DNA from: Reclinomonas americana ATCC 50394
Lineage: Eukaryota; Jakobida; Jakobea; Jakobida
Assembly (NCBI GenBank): GCA_048213135.1
Contig: PS015163.1
Coordinates: 34,262 to 65,074, forward strand
Length of the DNA: 30,813 bases
Reading direction: 5' to 3'
Position 1 is the first letter of the stretch, and each line of letters starts with the position of its first letter. The notes below the pieces were generated by a model. It did not search any database and was not told the DNA's origin. It saw only the letters and a program-made list of their open reading frames with translations. Both the position numbers and the translations under genes were made by a program. This document shows, one piece after another, positions 1 through 9,629 of this stretch.

Positions 1-251
1 GCGAACGAGGCGCCAGTGGCCACCGAGAACACAGCTTGGAGACCAGACGGATCGCTGGTTTGCAGTGTGACACTCGAGTTTGGTGCCGCCGCTCCACTGC
101 AATCCACAGCCGAGTGCAGGCCAAACGCACCACCAGCACCCAGTTCACGATTGGCAAAGTGCTGGCCAGTCACCGTCAGCCGATAGTTGGCGAGTCCGTT
201 CACCAGCAGTGGCGTCTTGCTCAACGCAATGGTGTCTGTGTGATGGAGAAG

Positions 252-301
<50 letters not shown>

Positions 302-324
302 GAGGAGGAGGAGAGAGAGAGGAG

Positions 325-359
<35 letters not shown>

Positions 360-688
360 AGAGGAGAAGAGAGACAATGAGAGCAAGAGAGAAAGGAGAG
401 GGAGAGCAACAAAGAGCTCACATTTTTCCGCGCTCTAATCACTCTGATCTCTCAACTCTGTCTTGCCACTTTCTCTCTAATCTCCTCTCTCTCATTCACC
501 GACCTGCACATCACTCTCTTGCCCTCTCATCTCCCTCTCCACCTTGCAATCACCCCTCTCTCTCTCTTTTCTCTCTCTGTCTCTCTCTCTCTCTTCTCTC
601 TCACCTGCATCAACTCGTCGACTTCCAGCTTCTTCAACAGGCTCTCCACTGTACGCAAGCTTGCAATCGCCACTGCATCGCCTCTCAT
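1..688 (-). CDS. IPT-like domain protein, 5' part (3' end beyond window)
   Basis: Two coding stretches are visible. The first exon, 688 down to 605, starts at ATG 688 and reads MRGDAVAIASLRTVESLLKK and eight more residues before a CAG|gtgaga donor. A second exon, 235 down to at least 1, follows a clean acceptor (ttctccatcacacag). It is open throughout, with IPT/TIG-like character: the segment ANYRLTVTGQHFAN resembles the hydrophobic strand of that immunoglobulin-like fold. The first exon ends in phase 0 and the second starts in phase 1, so at least one small exon lies between. A 43-nt candidate at 500-542 has the right phases and ends G|gtgaat, but I cannot prove it. The style resembles the IPT module of the large gene at the right end of the window, although it is a separate locus. 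No signal peptide is evident after ATG 688. Function unknown; the exon calls are good, the joining is tentative. Confidence 0.6.
236..360. repeat. (AG)n/(AGG)n microsatellite
   Basis: About 100 nt of AG and AGG repeats. On the minus strand it forms the pyrimidine tract of the intron before the IPT-like exon. Confidence 0.9.
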
Positions 689-718
689 CTTCTCACAAAA
701 AGGTCCCGTTGTCCCGGA

Positions 719-735
719 TTTTTTGGCGCGAAAAA
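719..735. promoter_or_regulatory. E2F/DP-type site in a 64-nt bidirectional promoter
   Basis: The sequence TTTTTTGGCGCGAAAAA lies between the divergent start codons at 688 (-) and 753 (+). It matches the E2F consensus TTTSSCGC on one strand and overlaps the same consensus on the other (TTTCGCGCC), so it is close to palindromic. One of the two genes encodes a spindle-organizing protein, a plausible cell-cycle target. The whole region between the start codons is 64 nt, so both transcripts must have very short 5' UTRs or start inside each other. Seen: the motif and spacing. Inferred: binding and cell-cycle control. Confidence 0.55.
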
Positions 736-752
736 CAACACTCAGACTTGCA

Positions 753-1650
753 ATGAACGACAGCACAAAGCGTTGAGTGTGAGAGTGTGTGAGAGAGAGA
801 GTGTGTGTGTGTTGACTTGTGTGTGTTTGCAGAGCAATTGGCGGAGCTGGCGGCGACTGCGGGTGTGCAACTGGATCCGGCGGTGTTCTCAGCAGTTGGG
901 TGTTAAGAGATAGAGAGAGAGAGAGAGAGAGAGAAGGAGGCAGAAGGAGGGAGGAATGAGAAGAGAAAGAGAAGAAAAGGGAGAACAGAGACAACAGAGA
1001 GAGGAGGAGGAGGAAAGAGAGAACAGCNNNNNNNNNNNNNNNNNNNNNNNNNNNNNNNNNNNNNNNNNNNNNNNNNNNNNNNNNNNNNNNNNNNNNNNNN
1101 NNNNNNNNNNNNNNNNNNNNNNNNNNNNNNNNNNNNNNNNNNNNNNNNNNNNNNNNNNNNNNNNNNNNNNNNNNNNNNNNNNNNNNNNNNNNNNNNNNNN
1201 NNNNNNNNNNNNNNNNNNNNNNNNNNNNNNNNNNNNNNNNNNNNNNNNNNNNNNNNNNNNNNNNAGAGAGAGAGAGAGAGAGAAGGAAGGGAGGAATCGC
1301 AGTGTCTCTCACTCCTTGTCTCCTCGCTCTCTCTCCCTCTCTGTCTTCTATCTCTTCATCCCCCCTTTGATCGCTGTTCTCTCACTCCCATTGGTGTCTC
1401 ACTCTCCTCTCCTTCTCTCTCGTGTCACAGATTGCTGACTTGATCGAGGTCGATGTCACGCCCTCTGCGCTGCTGGAGGTGCGCATCCATTCTCTCCTCC
1501 TTCCTCGCTATCTCACACTCACTCTGTGTCTTGTGCTCTCAGTTCTTGAAGCAGCTAAAGGCCGAGTCCAAGCGACTGGACTCGCCCACTGCGGCTGCGT
1601 CAAGTGCACTCTCTGCAGGAGGCGCGTCGCGCAAGTCTGCGAATGTATGA
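753..1650 (+). CDS. MZT2: MOZART2-like mitotic-spindle organizing protein (MZT2)
   Basis: Four exons are inferred: 753-771, 833-894, 1431-1478 and 1543-1650, giving 78 residues. The second exon reads ELAATAGVQLDPAVFSA, the third IADLIEVDVTPSALLE and the fourth FLKQLKAESKRL. These align with little gapping to the core of animal MZT2 (ELAQAAGVAIDPEVFKILLDLLRLNVAP...), including the conserved D-P-x-V-F and V-x-P blocks. MZT2 is a small gamma-tubulin ring complex subunit that helps recruit the complex to spindle poles. The tail is Ser/Ala-rich, as in the family. The donor of exon 2 (GCA|gttggg) was chosen because it restores the alignment spacing, and that of exon 1 (AAGC|gttgag) because it restores phase. 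The long intron contains an assembly gap (1028-1264). Family assignment is solid; the first 19-nt exon is the weakest part. Confidence 0.75.
1028..1264. other. Assembly gap in MZT2-like intron 2
   Basis: Run of N flanked by (AG)n on both sides, so a microsatellite collapse is the probable cause. Confidence 0.95.
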
Positions 1651-2954
1651 GGTGTTTGTTGTGTTGTGTATAACTCGTTGGGGTCTGGGAAACGGGCGGT
1701 AACAACCTGGAATGCCGCAGCTGGGAAGGAGTAGCAGTTCTGCAAGTGGATTTCGCGAGAGGAAGAAAGTCGTGCATTGGTATGCGCTTCTATGCAGGTG
1801 CGGTAGGTGCGAGTGCGGCGAAGGATGTGAGTCGCGCTTCGTTGGTATTTGTAGCGTTGAGCTTCGCAGTGGCTGCGGAGTGGAGAAGGCGCTCTGCGTG
1901 CGAGGAGTGGAGTGGAGCGCTGGGGAATCGGTCGTGGCTCTTGCAGCGACGTGGAGACAGGGTCAAGGGCACTCTGCATGCGAGGGGTGAAGCGGAGCCA
2001 CTCGGAAGCAGTTACAGCTCTTGCAGCGACGTGGAGAAGGCGCTCTGCGTGCGAGGCGTGGACTCAGCAGCTCTTCGTAATCAGCGCTGTTTCGCGTTCG
2101 CGGATCTTGAAGCGGGGTGGAGAAGGCGCCCTGCGTGCGAGGGGTGAAGCGGAGCCACTCGGCGAAGTGGGGGAAGGCGCTTCAGCGCGCCTGGGCGAAT
2201 GGACTTGGCAGCCCTTCTTAACCAACGCTGAGGAGTGGAGGAGAGCCAATCGGAAGCAGTTTCGAAGTGGAGGCACGTGAGCGCGTGCAAGACTGAGGAG
2301 TTGCGGCTGGTGTGGATAGCTGTTCCATGGTATGCACAGTTACGCTGTTCTTCCGCCACGCGGAAGAGTGGAAAACGTGCTTGCGGCGAAGGGTGTGGGT
2401 CGCCCGTGGTTGGTGTTCACAGAGTGCTGCGCTGAGGGGGCAGTTGCGGTTCGTGATCATGAGGAGGCGTGTCTGCGGTTTTTTCGTCCTGCGAGTGGAA
2501 GTTGCGACTCTTGAATTGAGAAGGTGGTGCGGGGACAGCTTCCTGAGCGTCCGCCGTTCCGCGACGAGCTAGTGTGGACTGGCCGCATGAACAGCGCAAC
2601 GCCCTGCAACACGCAGCGCATGTCTCCAAACTGCACGCGCAAGAAGACCAAAGTTACCATATGCATGTACGAAATACAAGAAGGAGCTTCTTCAAATACG
2701 GAAAGAAGAAGCGCTTCTCTTCAATCCTGACACTCAGTTGCAACAGCAGTCACACCTAAACTCGCAGTCAAGGTGAACGAGACACAAAAGCCGCTCAAAA
2801 TGCTCTCTCAAAATCGACTTGCACAGCGGACAAACATTGACGTGTCTCACTCACTGCAAAAGAGACACACACACAAGGCAGTGAAAGAGAGCGAGAGAGA
2901 GAGGGAGAGCAAGAGCATCACACGCACTTGTGTGAAAGAGTGTGTGTGTGTCTC
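1651..2954. other. Intergenic region without a recognisable gene
   Basis: I see no exon with homology or consistent phase here. The segment holds the 3' flank of the MZT2-like gene, a degenerate tandem array (about 1860-2200), a GC-rich stretch and, from about 2830, CA/GA-rich sequence that should be the promoter of the downstream transporter. Confidence 0.5.
1860..2200. repeat. Degenerate tandem repeat, block gtggagaaggcgctctgcgt
   Basis: The block GTGGAGAAGGCGCTCTGCGT followed by GCGAGG recurs at about 1879, 2030 and 2117 (the last with one change). A companion block, GGGTGAAGCGGAGCCACTCG, occurs at about 1985 and 2143. Spacing varies, so this is a decayed minisatellite rather than a clean array. 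Confidence 0.7.
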
Positions 2955-3436
2955 ATGGCAGTTCCTCGATCATGTGTGCGCATGTGGAATGGCCTGTTGA
3001 ACATTAGGCAACGCGCGTGGGGCAAGGTCGTCTTGTACTGCACTGCATATGTTGCGTCACTGCTGCACTCACACACACAAACACAAACACACACGCGCGC
3101 GCATTGTGTCGACTGATGCATTCATGAGGATCTCCCTTTTTCATTCGTGTGTCTTTCTTTTCTCTCTTTGTGTGTGTGTTTGTTGCGCTCACTGGTGTGT
3201 TATGTGTTTGTGTGTGTGCAGACTCTGCTTGGCATGGTGGTCTCCATTGTTGCGTTGTTCGGAAATGAGAGACAAGGAAGTGTGTGTGTGTTAGAAAGAG
3301 AGAGAGAGAGAGAGAGAGAGCAGAAGGAGTCTTGCTCGCTCACTGTATGCTCTTGTTCTTTGAGACATGAGAGACATTCGTGCACTGAGACTTGAAGCGA
3401 GACATGACACGAAGATCTCCCTTTAAGATGGAGGCA

Positions 3437-3487
<51 letters not shown>

Positions 3488-6400
3488 AAGAGAGAGAGCA
3501 GAAAGAGCCTTGCACACTCACTGCATGCGCTTGCTCGTTGAGACATGAGAGACATTCGTGCATTGAGACTTGACACAAAAGATCTCCCTTTAAGTTGGAG
3601 ACAAGGGAGGGAGGGAAGAGAGTGAGTGAGAGAGGGAAAACAGGAGCAGGAGCAGCCTTGCTCTCTCACTGCATGCGCTTGTTCTCTGAGACATGAGACA
3701 CATTCGTGCATTGAGACTTGACAAGAGAGACACGCAGAGATCTCCCTTTAAGATGCCTAATCTTCCTCTTTCCATGCCTAGGCATGCCCTCTCCACCCTC
3801 TTGCACCTTCTGCACCCCTCTTTCCAACTGGCTTGTAAGTCTCCCTCCACAAGGCTGCACTCAATTCCTTCCGACCCTTGAGGCTCTGCAGTGCCTTCTT
3901 CACTCCCCGGAAACTCGAGTCTGCCTGTCTTTGTCACTCCACTGCGCTCTTCTCTTACTTTCTCTGCCCTCTCCATTCTCACGCAGTCTTCTTGCCACTC
4001 AAGACACGAGTCTCCCCTTCCCAGTCACTCTGCACTTCTGTTTCCAGTTCACCTGTGAGTCTCCTTTCTCAGTCACGCTGCACGCAGCTTCCTTCCGACC
4101 CTAGAGTTGCTCTTCGGCAGTGCCCCTTCACTCACCTGAAACACGAGTCTGCATGTCTTAGTCACTCTTCTGCGCTCTTCTCCCCCTTTGGCAGTGCTTC
4201 TCCGCCCTTTGCACCGTATCCATGCATTCCTCTGACAGTGCCTTCTCATCTCTCCCCTTTACTGCACTCGGCGCATGAGCCTCGTCGCCACCACCTCAAA
4301 TACGAGCCTTCTTCAGTCACTCTCTTTCCATTTCTCCTGCAAGGCCCCCTTACTCAGTCTCGAAGCACTCGTACATCTCCTTCTGGTATTGTCTTCTCCA
4401 CTCTCCAGCAATCAAGACCTGTTTGTATTCTGAACACGACTCTCCTGCACTCCTCCTTCTCAGTCACACTGCACTTGTCATTCCACTCGGCCCACGAGTC
4501 TCTGTTCCATCTCCGCCCTCCTGTTTCCACAACACCTGTGACTCTCCCTTTGCCGATCTCCCCCTCACGTCTCCTTTTCCTCTCTCCGCAGCTCGGTCCC
4601 ACCATTCCCGAGTTCGCCACACTCTTCGAGTTGGAACCCGAACAGCTCAACTTTGTCTTCTTCTTCCGCGGCGCCGGCTGGACATCGGCCTCGTTCCTCT
4701 GGGGCTTCATGTACGACCACAAGAAGACGCAAGGGCGCGGTCACTGGCTGCTGTGTGGCGCGCTGCTGCTGCTGTCGCTGGTGCATGCGCTCGTGCCCGC
4801 CATGGTCTCCATCAATAAGATTGCGTGGGGCGCGATTTTCTTCTTTGTCGGCGTCGGCGGTGCCAATGTGGATGTGGGAGTGAATAGCATGGTGAGTGGA
4901 CGAGAAGGAGAAGGAGGAGGAGAAGGAGAGAGAAGGAGAAGTGAACTGAGGGGAGAAAGATCAGGGAGAGAAAGGCACAGCGGAAAAAGGTAAGAAAAAA
5001 TGACGCAGGAGATGAGGCGAGAAAGAGAACAGGAAGAAGTGAACGGGGAAATAAGGGTCGAAGGACGAAAAAGGAGGAGAAGATGAAGTGGTACGGGAGC
5101 GGTGAGAACAAGACACAGAGCAATCAAGGAGGAGGAAGAAGAATGAGGATCACGGGGAGAATGAGGAGGAAAGGCTGAGAGAGACGAGAAGAGAAGAATA
5201 GGGAAGAGGCTGAGGGAGACGAAGAATCGCGGAAGATGAGGGTTTGGGGGAGACTGTGAACAAAGGGAAGAAGGGCAAGATCACTGAGAAGTCGCTGAAG
5301 TGGACAAGAAAGAACTAGAACAAGGCAGCTGGCGAGGTGGCGGTGGTGGAGAGCGACAGGAGAAAATCAAAAAAAAAAGAAGACGATGGGCAGCAAATGA
5401 GAGCGAGGATGAGAAGTGGTAGAGGAAGCCCGGTGGACAATGGCTGAGAAAGAAAATGCAGAAGGAGAGCAAGAGAGGAGAGCGAGATGAACAGAAAACG
5501 AAACCAAGAAGATGTGGAACAAGGGATTTGTGGACATTTGTCGCATTATTGGAATGTGGTGAATGAAGTGTTTTGTTGCTTCCAGCAACAGATTGGCAAC
5601 TTAGAACCAGCAGGAAGATGAAGACGCCCTATTTAGTTGAAAGCACTGTGATGCGTTTAAGAAGGGTTGCTGAAGTAGTGAGTCGTATCCCTCTTCTCCC
5701 TCACGCCCTCTCCCTGTTTTCCCTCACCCCCCTTTCCCCCCAATAGGTCTCCTGGATCTACATGGACAAAGTCGGCCCCTTCGTTCAACTCCTGCACTTT
5801 GTGTTCGCCCTCGGCGCCGTGCTCACCCCCATCATCACCAACCGCGTGCTGCAATGGGACGGTGGCGTCTTCTGGACGTACTGGCTATTCGCCATCTTTT
5901 GCATACCGGTGGCCATCTTTTGCCTGCTGATGCCGAGCCCGGTGTTGCCGGGCAACGAGGAGAGCGCCGTGCGCCAGTCGCTGGCCAGCACCGCCGTGGC
6001 GAATTCGTCGCTGTCGGAGGCCGAGTTCGAGGCCATCAAGGCACGCGCAGGTGGTGGCACGAAAAAGGAGGCGCTGGCCGAGGACGACGACGATGCGCTG
6101 GTGACGGTGGAGCTGGGCGTGATCGACCCGACACCGGCACCGGTGGCGGCCCCGATCGCCACGGTGGGGGCGAATGGACAGGCGACGACGGCAACAGCGA
6201 CGACAGGAGCAGGAGGTGCGGCGGAGGTGGAGAGTCCACAAAAGGTGAGTGGTCAAGTGAAGAGAGGGGGGGGAGAGAGACTTCTGAAAGTGCATACAAG
6301 AACGGAGGAGAGGCTATTGATACGTGTGCTAGGCAAGAGGATATTGTTGTGACCGTGAACGCAACGGGCGGAGAGAGTTCTGAAAGTGCACATAAGTCAA

Positions 6401-8572
6401 GAGAAGAGTATCGTAACTTTGCGTGCACGAAGATGATGGCTGTGCACAATACGGGAGGCCAGAGCAGGACTGTGCACACAAGATGAGAGGAGAGGGCAGT
6501 GTCTGCAAGACGAGAGGGTTGTGACTGTGCGCACAAAGCAGGAGAGAGTTCTGGGCGTGAGCATAAGAAGAGGAGGGTGTCGTATCTGTGCATACACGAC
6601 GGGAGGAGTGAGTTTGTAACTCAAACAAAGACGGAAGAAGAGAGTTGATACATAACGTACAAGACGGGAGGAGAGGCCTGTGATTGTGCACAGAGGAGAG
6701 AATAGTGTGTGAGTGTTGTGAGAGAACACGACACGAAATAATTGGGCTCTGTCTGTGGACACAATATGAGATGCCAGGGCTGCGATAGTGCACGCAAGAC
6801 GAGAGTATAGGAATACGGGAGAAGAGGGCAGTGTCTGTGCACGCAAGACAGGAGGATAGAACTGTCACTGTATATAAGACGAGGGAGAGAGTTGTCACGG
6901 TGCACACCCGATGAGGACGATAATCTACCGTCAGCATTACTTAATGCTGATATCGCCGTGCTTGAGCTGCAACGCGTTGTAGTGGTAACATACGGAAAGA
7001 GCACTGGCTTCAGCAATGACATCCGCTGATCCCTTCTCGCTCTTCCCCCCTCATCCCTTCCCCTTTTCCCCCCTCATAAGGTCGCCTCCTTCCGCCTCTT
7101 CAAACGCGACGACGCCCCCGTGGTGCCCAAACGCATGGTGCTCCTCCTCACCCTGCTGCTCTTCTTCTACTGCGGCCTGGAGGTCGGTTTCGGATCGTGG
7201 ATCTACTCGTACGGTCTGGCCGAGAATCTGGTGACGGTGGACACGGGCGCGTACCTGAATGCCGCCTTTTGGCTGGCCATTGCCGTCGGCCGCTGCCTGG
7301 CCATTCCGCTGTCTGCGCGCTTCTCGCCGCCGTGGATGATGGTGTTTGACATGGCCGGCTGCCTGCTTACCACCGTGCTGATGGCGATTTTCTCGTTCTC
7401 CAATGTGGCGCTGTGGATCCTCACCATGGCGTTCGGCATCGCCATGGGCGCCGTGTTTGCCGCCTGCGTGTCGTATCCGAGTTGGCTGGGGTTGAATTTG
7501 ACGGCCAAGGACACGATGTGGTTGGTGGCGGGAGTGGCGCTGGGGGAGATGACGTTGCCGGGGGCGATGGTGAGTGAGGGAAGGAGGGGCAGAAGGGGAG
7601 GGGAAGGGAGGGAAGAGGGGAAGTGATGTGAGAACGAGAAAGCTCTAGAAGTATGAAGTGTGCAATGAGAATGAGGGGACGAGGAGGGAAGGGAGGGAAG
7701 AGTGGAAGAGACGGTGAGCGTTGTGAATGCGGATGGCATTGGACGTGAGATCGAGTAAGATCGAGCAGCGTGAAGTGTGCAGTGAGAATGGTTTTTCCTG
7801 TAAGAGAGGTACGGCTACGTATATTGAGCGAACGGTCCGAGAAGGTAGTACGTGAGGTTCTGACTGAGGAAGTGAGAGGAACGATATGAGGGAGAAGAGA
7901 ACGAGACGGAAGAGTGAGTGAGAGGATTAGGATTTGAGAGGTACATAGGGCTTTATTCTCAACATCGACAACACACTTAAAACAGTTTTAGTTGTAGAAG
8001 GAAAGCACACGAGACTTGTTGGCGATCACTGGTAGATCGTTGTTGTGTATGTCTCTGTGAAGTTCTATTATCTATCTGTGCGGCAACGAAGGTTGAGAAC
8101 AGCAATTGAGCGGGGAGTGTGCAAGGTATTGAAAGTTGGCAGTGGAGGAGAGGATGGAGACAGAAACGGGTTGGAATGAGGAGCATGGTGTGCCAGTTCG
8201 TGAGGGTGGAGTCGCAGAGTGCTGCAGAAGCACTCATTGCCCTTCGCTCACTATCGCGCTGCACAGGGACTGGTCTTCGAGGCCGCCAGCTTCTCCGCCA
8301 TGCCATTCTGCCTGATTGTGTTCTCCGTCTCGCAACTGGCGGTGCTGCTCATCTTGTGGGCCGTGTCGCCGAAACCTCGCGTGGCGGGCAAGCATGAGGC
8401 GCCGCCCACGGTGCACGTGGTGTCCGACGTGCACTCGAGTGGTGCCGGCAAGGGCGTGGTCGGTGATTCGCTGCATGCGACGACGATTGACCTGACGGCG
8501 TCGGAGGATGATCTGGCGGCGAGGGGCGAGTTGGTCGGCGTGTCGTCAAGAGCAGGGGCGATTGCGGTGTAA
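2955..8572 (+). CDS. MFS transporter, MFSD4/NaGLT1 (sodium-dependent glucose transporter 1) type
   Basis: Six exons, 571 residues: 2955-3050, 3222-3248, 4592-4891, 5747-6244, 7081-7569 and 8267-8572. The joined N-terminus ends YCTAYTLLGMVVSILGPT, which lines up residue for residue with the first helix and the LGPT motif of MFSD4-type proteins. NVDVGVNSM followed by VGPFVQLLHFVFALGAVLTP matches the family block around the fourth helix. Later helices follow, including GVALGEMTLPGAM and a C-terminal helix ending near residue 506. About twelve hydrophobic segments are present. The loop at residues 222-307 is long, acidic (DDDD) and Ala/Thr/Pro-rich. Family members are proposed hexose or related solute carriers in membranes; the substrate here is unknown. 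Exon 2 is only 27 nt. Its two flanking introns both begin gttgcgt, while the later ones begin gtgagt. An alternative acceptor at 8225 would add 14 residues before exon 6. Introns carry several minisatellites. Confidence 0.85.
3331..3752 (+). repeat. Intronic minisatellite, three copies of about 100 nt plus (AG)n spacers
   Basis: Copies begin at 3331, 3509 and 3657 (spacing 178 and 148 nt). Each runs from CTTGC...CTCACTG through GAGACATGAGA and ends with GATCTCCCTTTAAG (3412, 3581 and 3739). Spacers are (AG)n runs. The array lies in intron 2 of the MFS transporter gene. Confidence 0.85.
3854..4190 (+). repeat. Intronic repeat pair, spacing about 224 nt
   Basis: Two related segments start at 3854 and 4078. 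Shared blocks are TTCCTTCCGACCCT, GCAGTGCC, ACGAGTCTGC or CTCGAGTCTGC, and CTGCGCTCTTCTC. Pyrimidine-rich DNA between them carries weaker copies. Same intron as the 3331-3752 array. Confidence 0.65.
4892..5746 (+). other. Intron 3 of the MFS gene: long purine-rich stretch, then pyrimidine tract
   Basis: After the gtgagt donor about 600 nt are almost pure A/G on the plus strand. Next comes a dispersed-repeat segment (5513-5585), and the last 60 nt before the acceptor are pyrimidine-rich. No exon is apparent inside. Confidence 0.7.
5513..5585 (+). repeat. Dispersed repeat, copy related to 16329-16393
   Basis: AAGGGATTTGTGGACATTTG and the following TCGCATTATTGGAAT, then GAATGAAGTGTTTTGT, recur almost unchanged at 16329-16393. 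The copy sits in an intron of the MFS gene. The family is unnamed; no coding capacity is seen. Confidence 0.8.
6290..6930 (+). repeat. Intronic degenerate tandem repeat, unit about 60-70 nt
   Basis: Variants of GTGCACACAAGACGGGAGGA with GAGAGTT recur roughly ten times through intron 4 of the MFS gene (for example near 6390, 6470, 6530, 6590, 6660, 6840 and 6900). Copies are strongly diverged and partly truncated. Confidence 0.65.
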
Positions 8573-9629
8573 ATAGAAAAGGGGGGCGTGGGGAAGAGGG
8601 GAGAGGGGGGATGAATGAATGAATACGCTAGTACTTTAGGCTGACGAGGGGTGGGGAGGGGAGGGGAAGGGTGATACGTGCAGAGAGTCAATGATGCGCC
8701 AACAACATGTACAGTCCTTTGGTTCGAGCCTGGATCAGCGGCAAGCAACAGCAAGTAACAGCTGATAACAACAACAATTAATTCACAACAAACAAGCAAC
8801 AGCTGTCTTGATGACCAAGATCAACCGTATCCAAAACGTCATTACAAACACCAATCTTGCGGGCAGCGGCAGGTTTCTACGTGTGTGTGCGTTCACTCTC
8901 GGAGCTCCGAACAAGTCGCGATCGAGAACTGCGATAAGCGTGGTTGAACAGTGGGTTCGACGCACTTGCATACGACGCACAGCGTGTTCTGCGAGTGCAT
9001 GACACATCCAGTTGTCTCGGGAAAGGCCAAAAACCAAGGAAATTGCAAGCAATTGCAAAGCAAAGCCGACGCCGCAAAGTAGAAAAATTTCGGATCCGAC
9101 CGCACGAAATTGCAGCCAGTCTCTGAGTTGCATCATCAGACCACGTCGAAGCTCCTGCTCGCAGCTTCTTGGTCGGTCTCAAATGTTTTTGGTTCATGAT
9201 CAATTCCAATGCGTTTTTTTTGTTTGATCAATGTCCGGTTTTCAATCTCTCCTCTCCTTCACAGCCCGCCCTCTCTCTCCCCACGTCTTGCGCATTCTTG
9301 TCTCACTCTCTCACCGCGCGCAAGTAGTCTCAACTCCCCTCTTTCTCGCACAGAGAGAACCGGTGAGGAGCGACTCGCTCGACAAGTTCGGTTTGCCGGG
9401 AAAATTTGCAGACACGAGCGTTTTTTTCCTCACACACAAAGGTTTGGAGCGCAGACAGAGTCACCTCCTCATCTCCTCTTCTTCCTCTCTTCCTCTTGTG
9501 CGTGTCTGTGCGCGTGCATGCGTGTGTGCGTGTTTTGTTTGCAAAGATGTCCGACCATCTCATCTCTCTCGTTCTCTTACTCACTTCCCCCTCTCTTCCC
9601 ACTTTCCCCTCTCTCTCTGTCTCTCGCAG
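8573..9629. other. Intergenic region between MFS transporter and EF-hand gene
   Basis: No coding exon is supported. The left part is the 3' flank of the transporter gene, with an ATGA microsatellite near 8612. A dispersed repeat covers 8774-8875. The right part (9200-9629) is pyrimidine-rich and ends in a strong acceptor (ctctctgtctctcgcag) directly before the next start codon, so a 5' UTR intron is likely. Confidence 0.5.
8774..8875 (+). repeat. Dispersed repeat, inverted relative to 16189-16290
   Basis: The segment containing ACAAGCAACAGCTGTCTTGA, ATCCAAAAC and ACACCAATCTTGCGG is found as the reverse complement at 16189-16290 with roughly 85% identity by eye. The two copies flank four genes in opposite orientation. 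Confidence 0.8.

Noticed and set aside
422-434. A 13-nt microexon that would join the first exon to the IPT-like exon in correct phase
   Set aside because: Its donor would be AAT|gtgagc, breaking the rule that canonical-register donors here have G at -1. The 43-nt candidate at 500-542 fits better.
5762-6352. Continuation of the MFS exon past 6244
   Set aside because: A strong AAG|gtgagt donor lies at 6245, and the sequence beyond is minisatellite while the next exon resumes the transporter in phase.
8717-8730. GGTTCGAGCC resembling a tRNA or SINE B box
   Set aside because: No A box, acceptor stem or anticodon arm can be folded around it.
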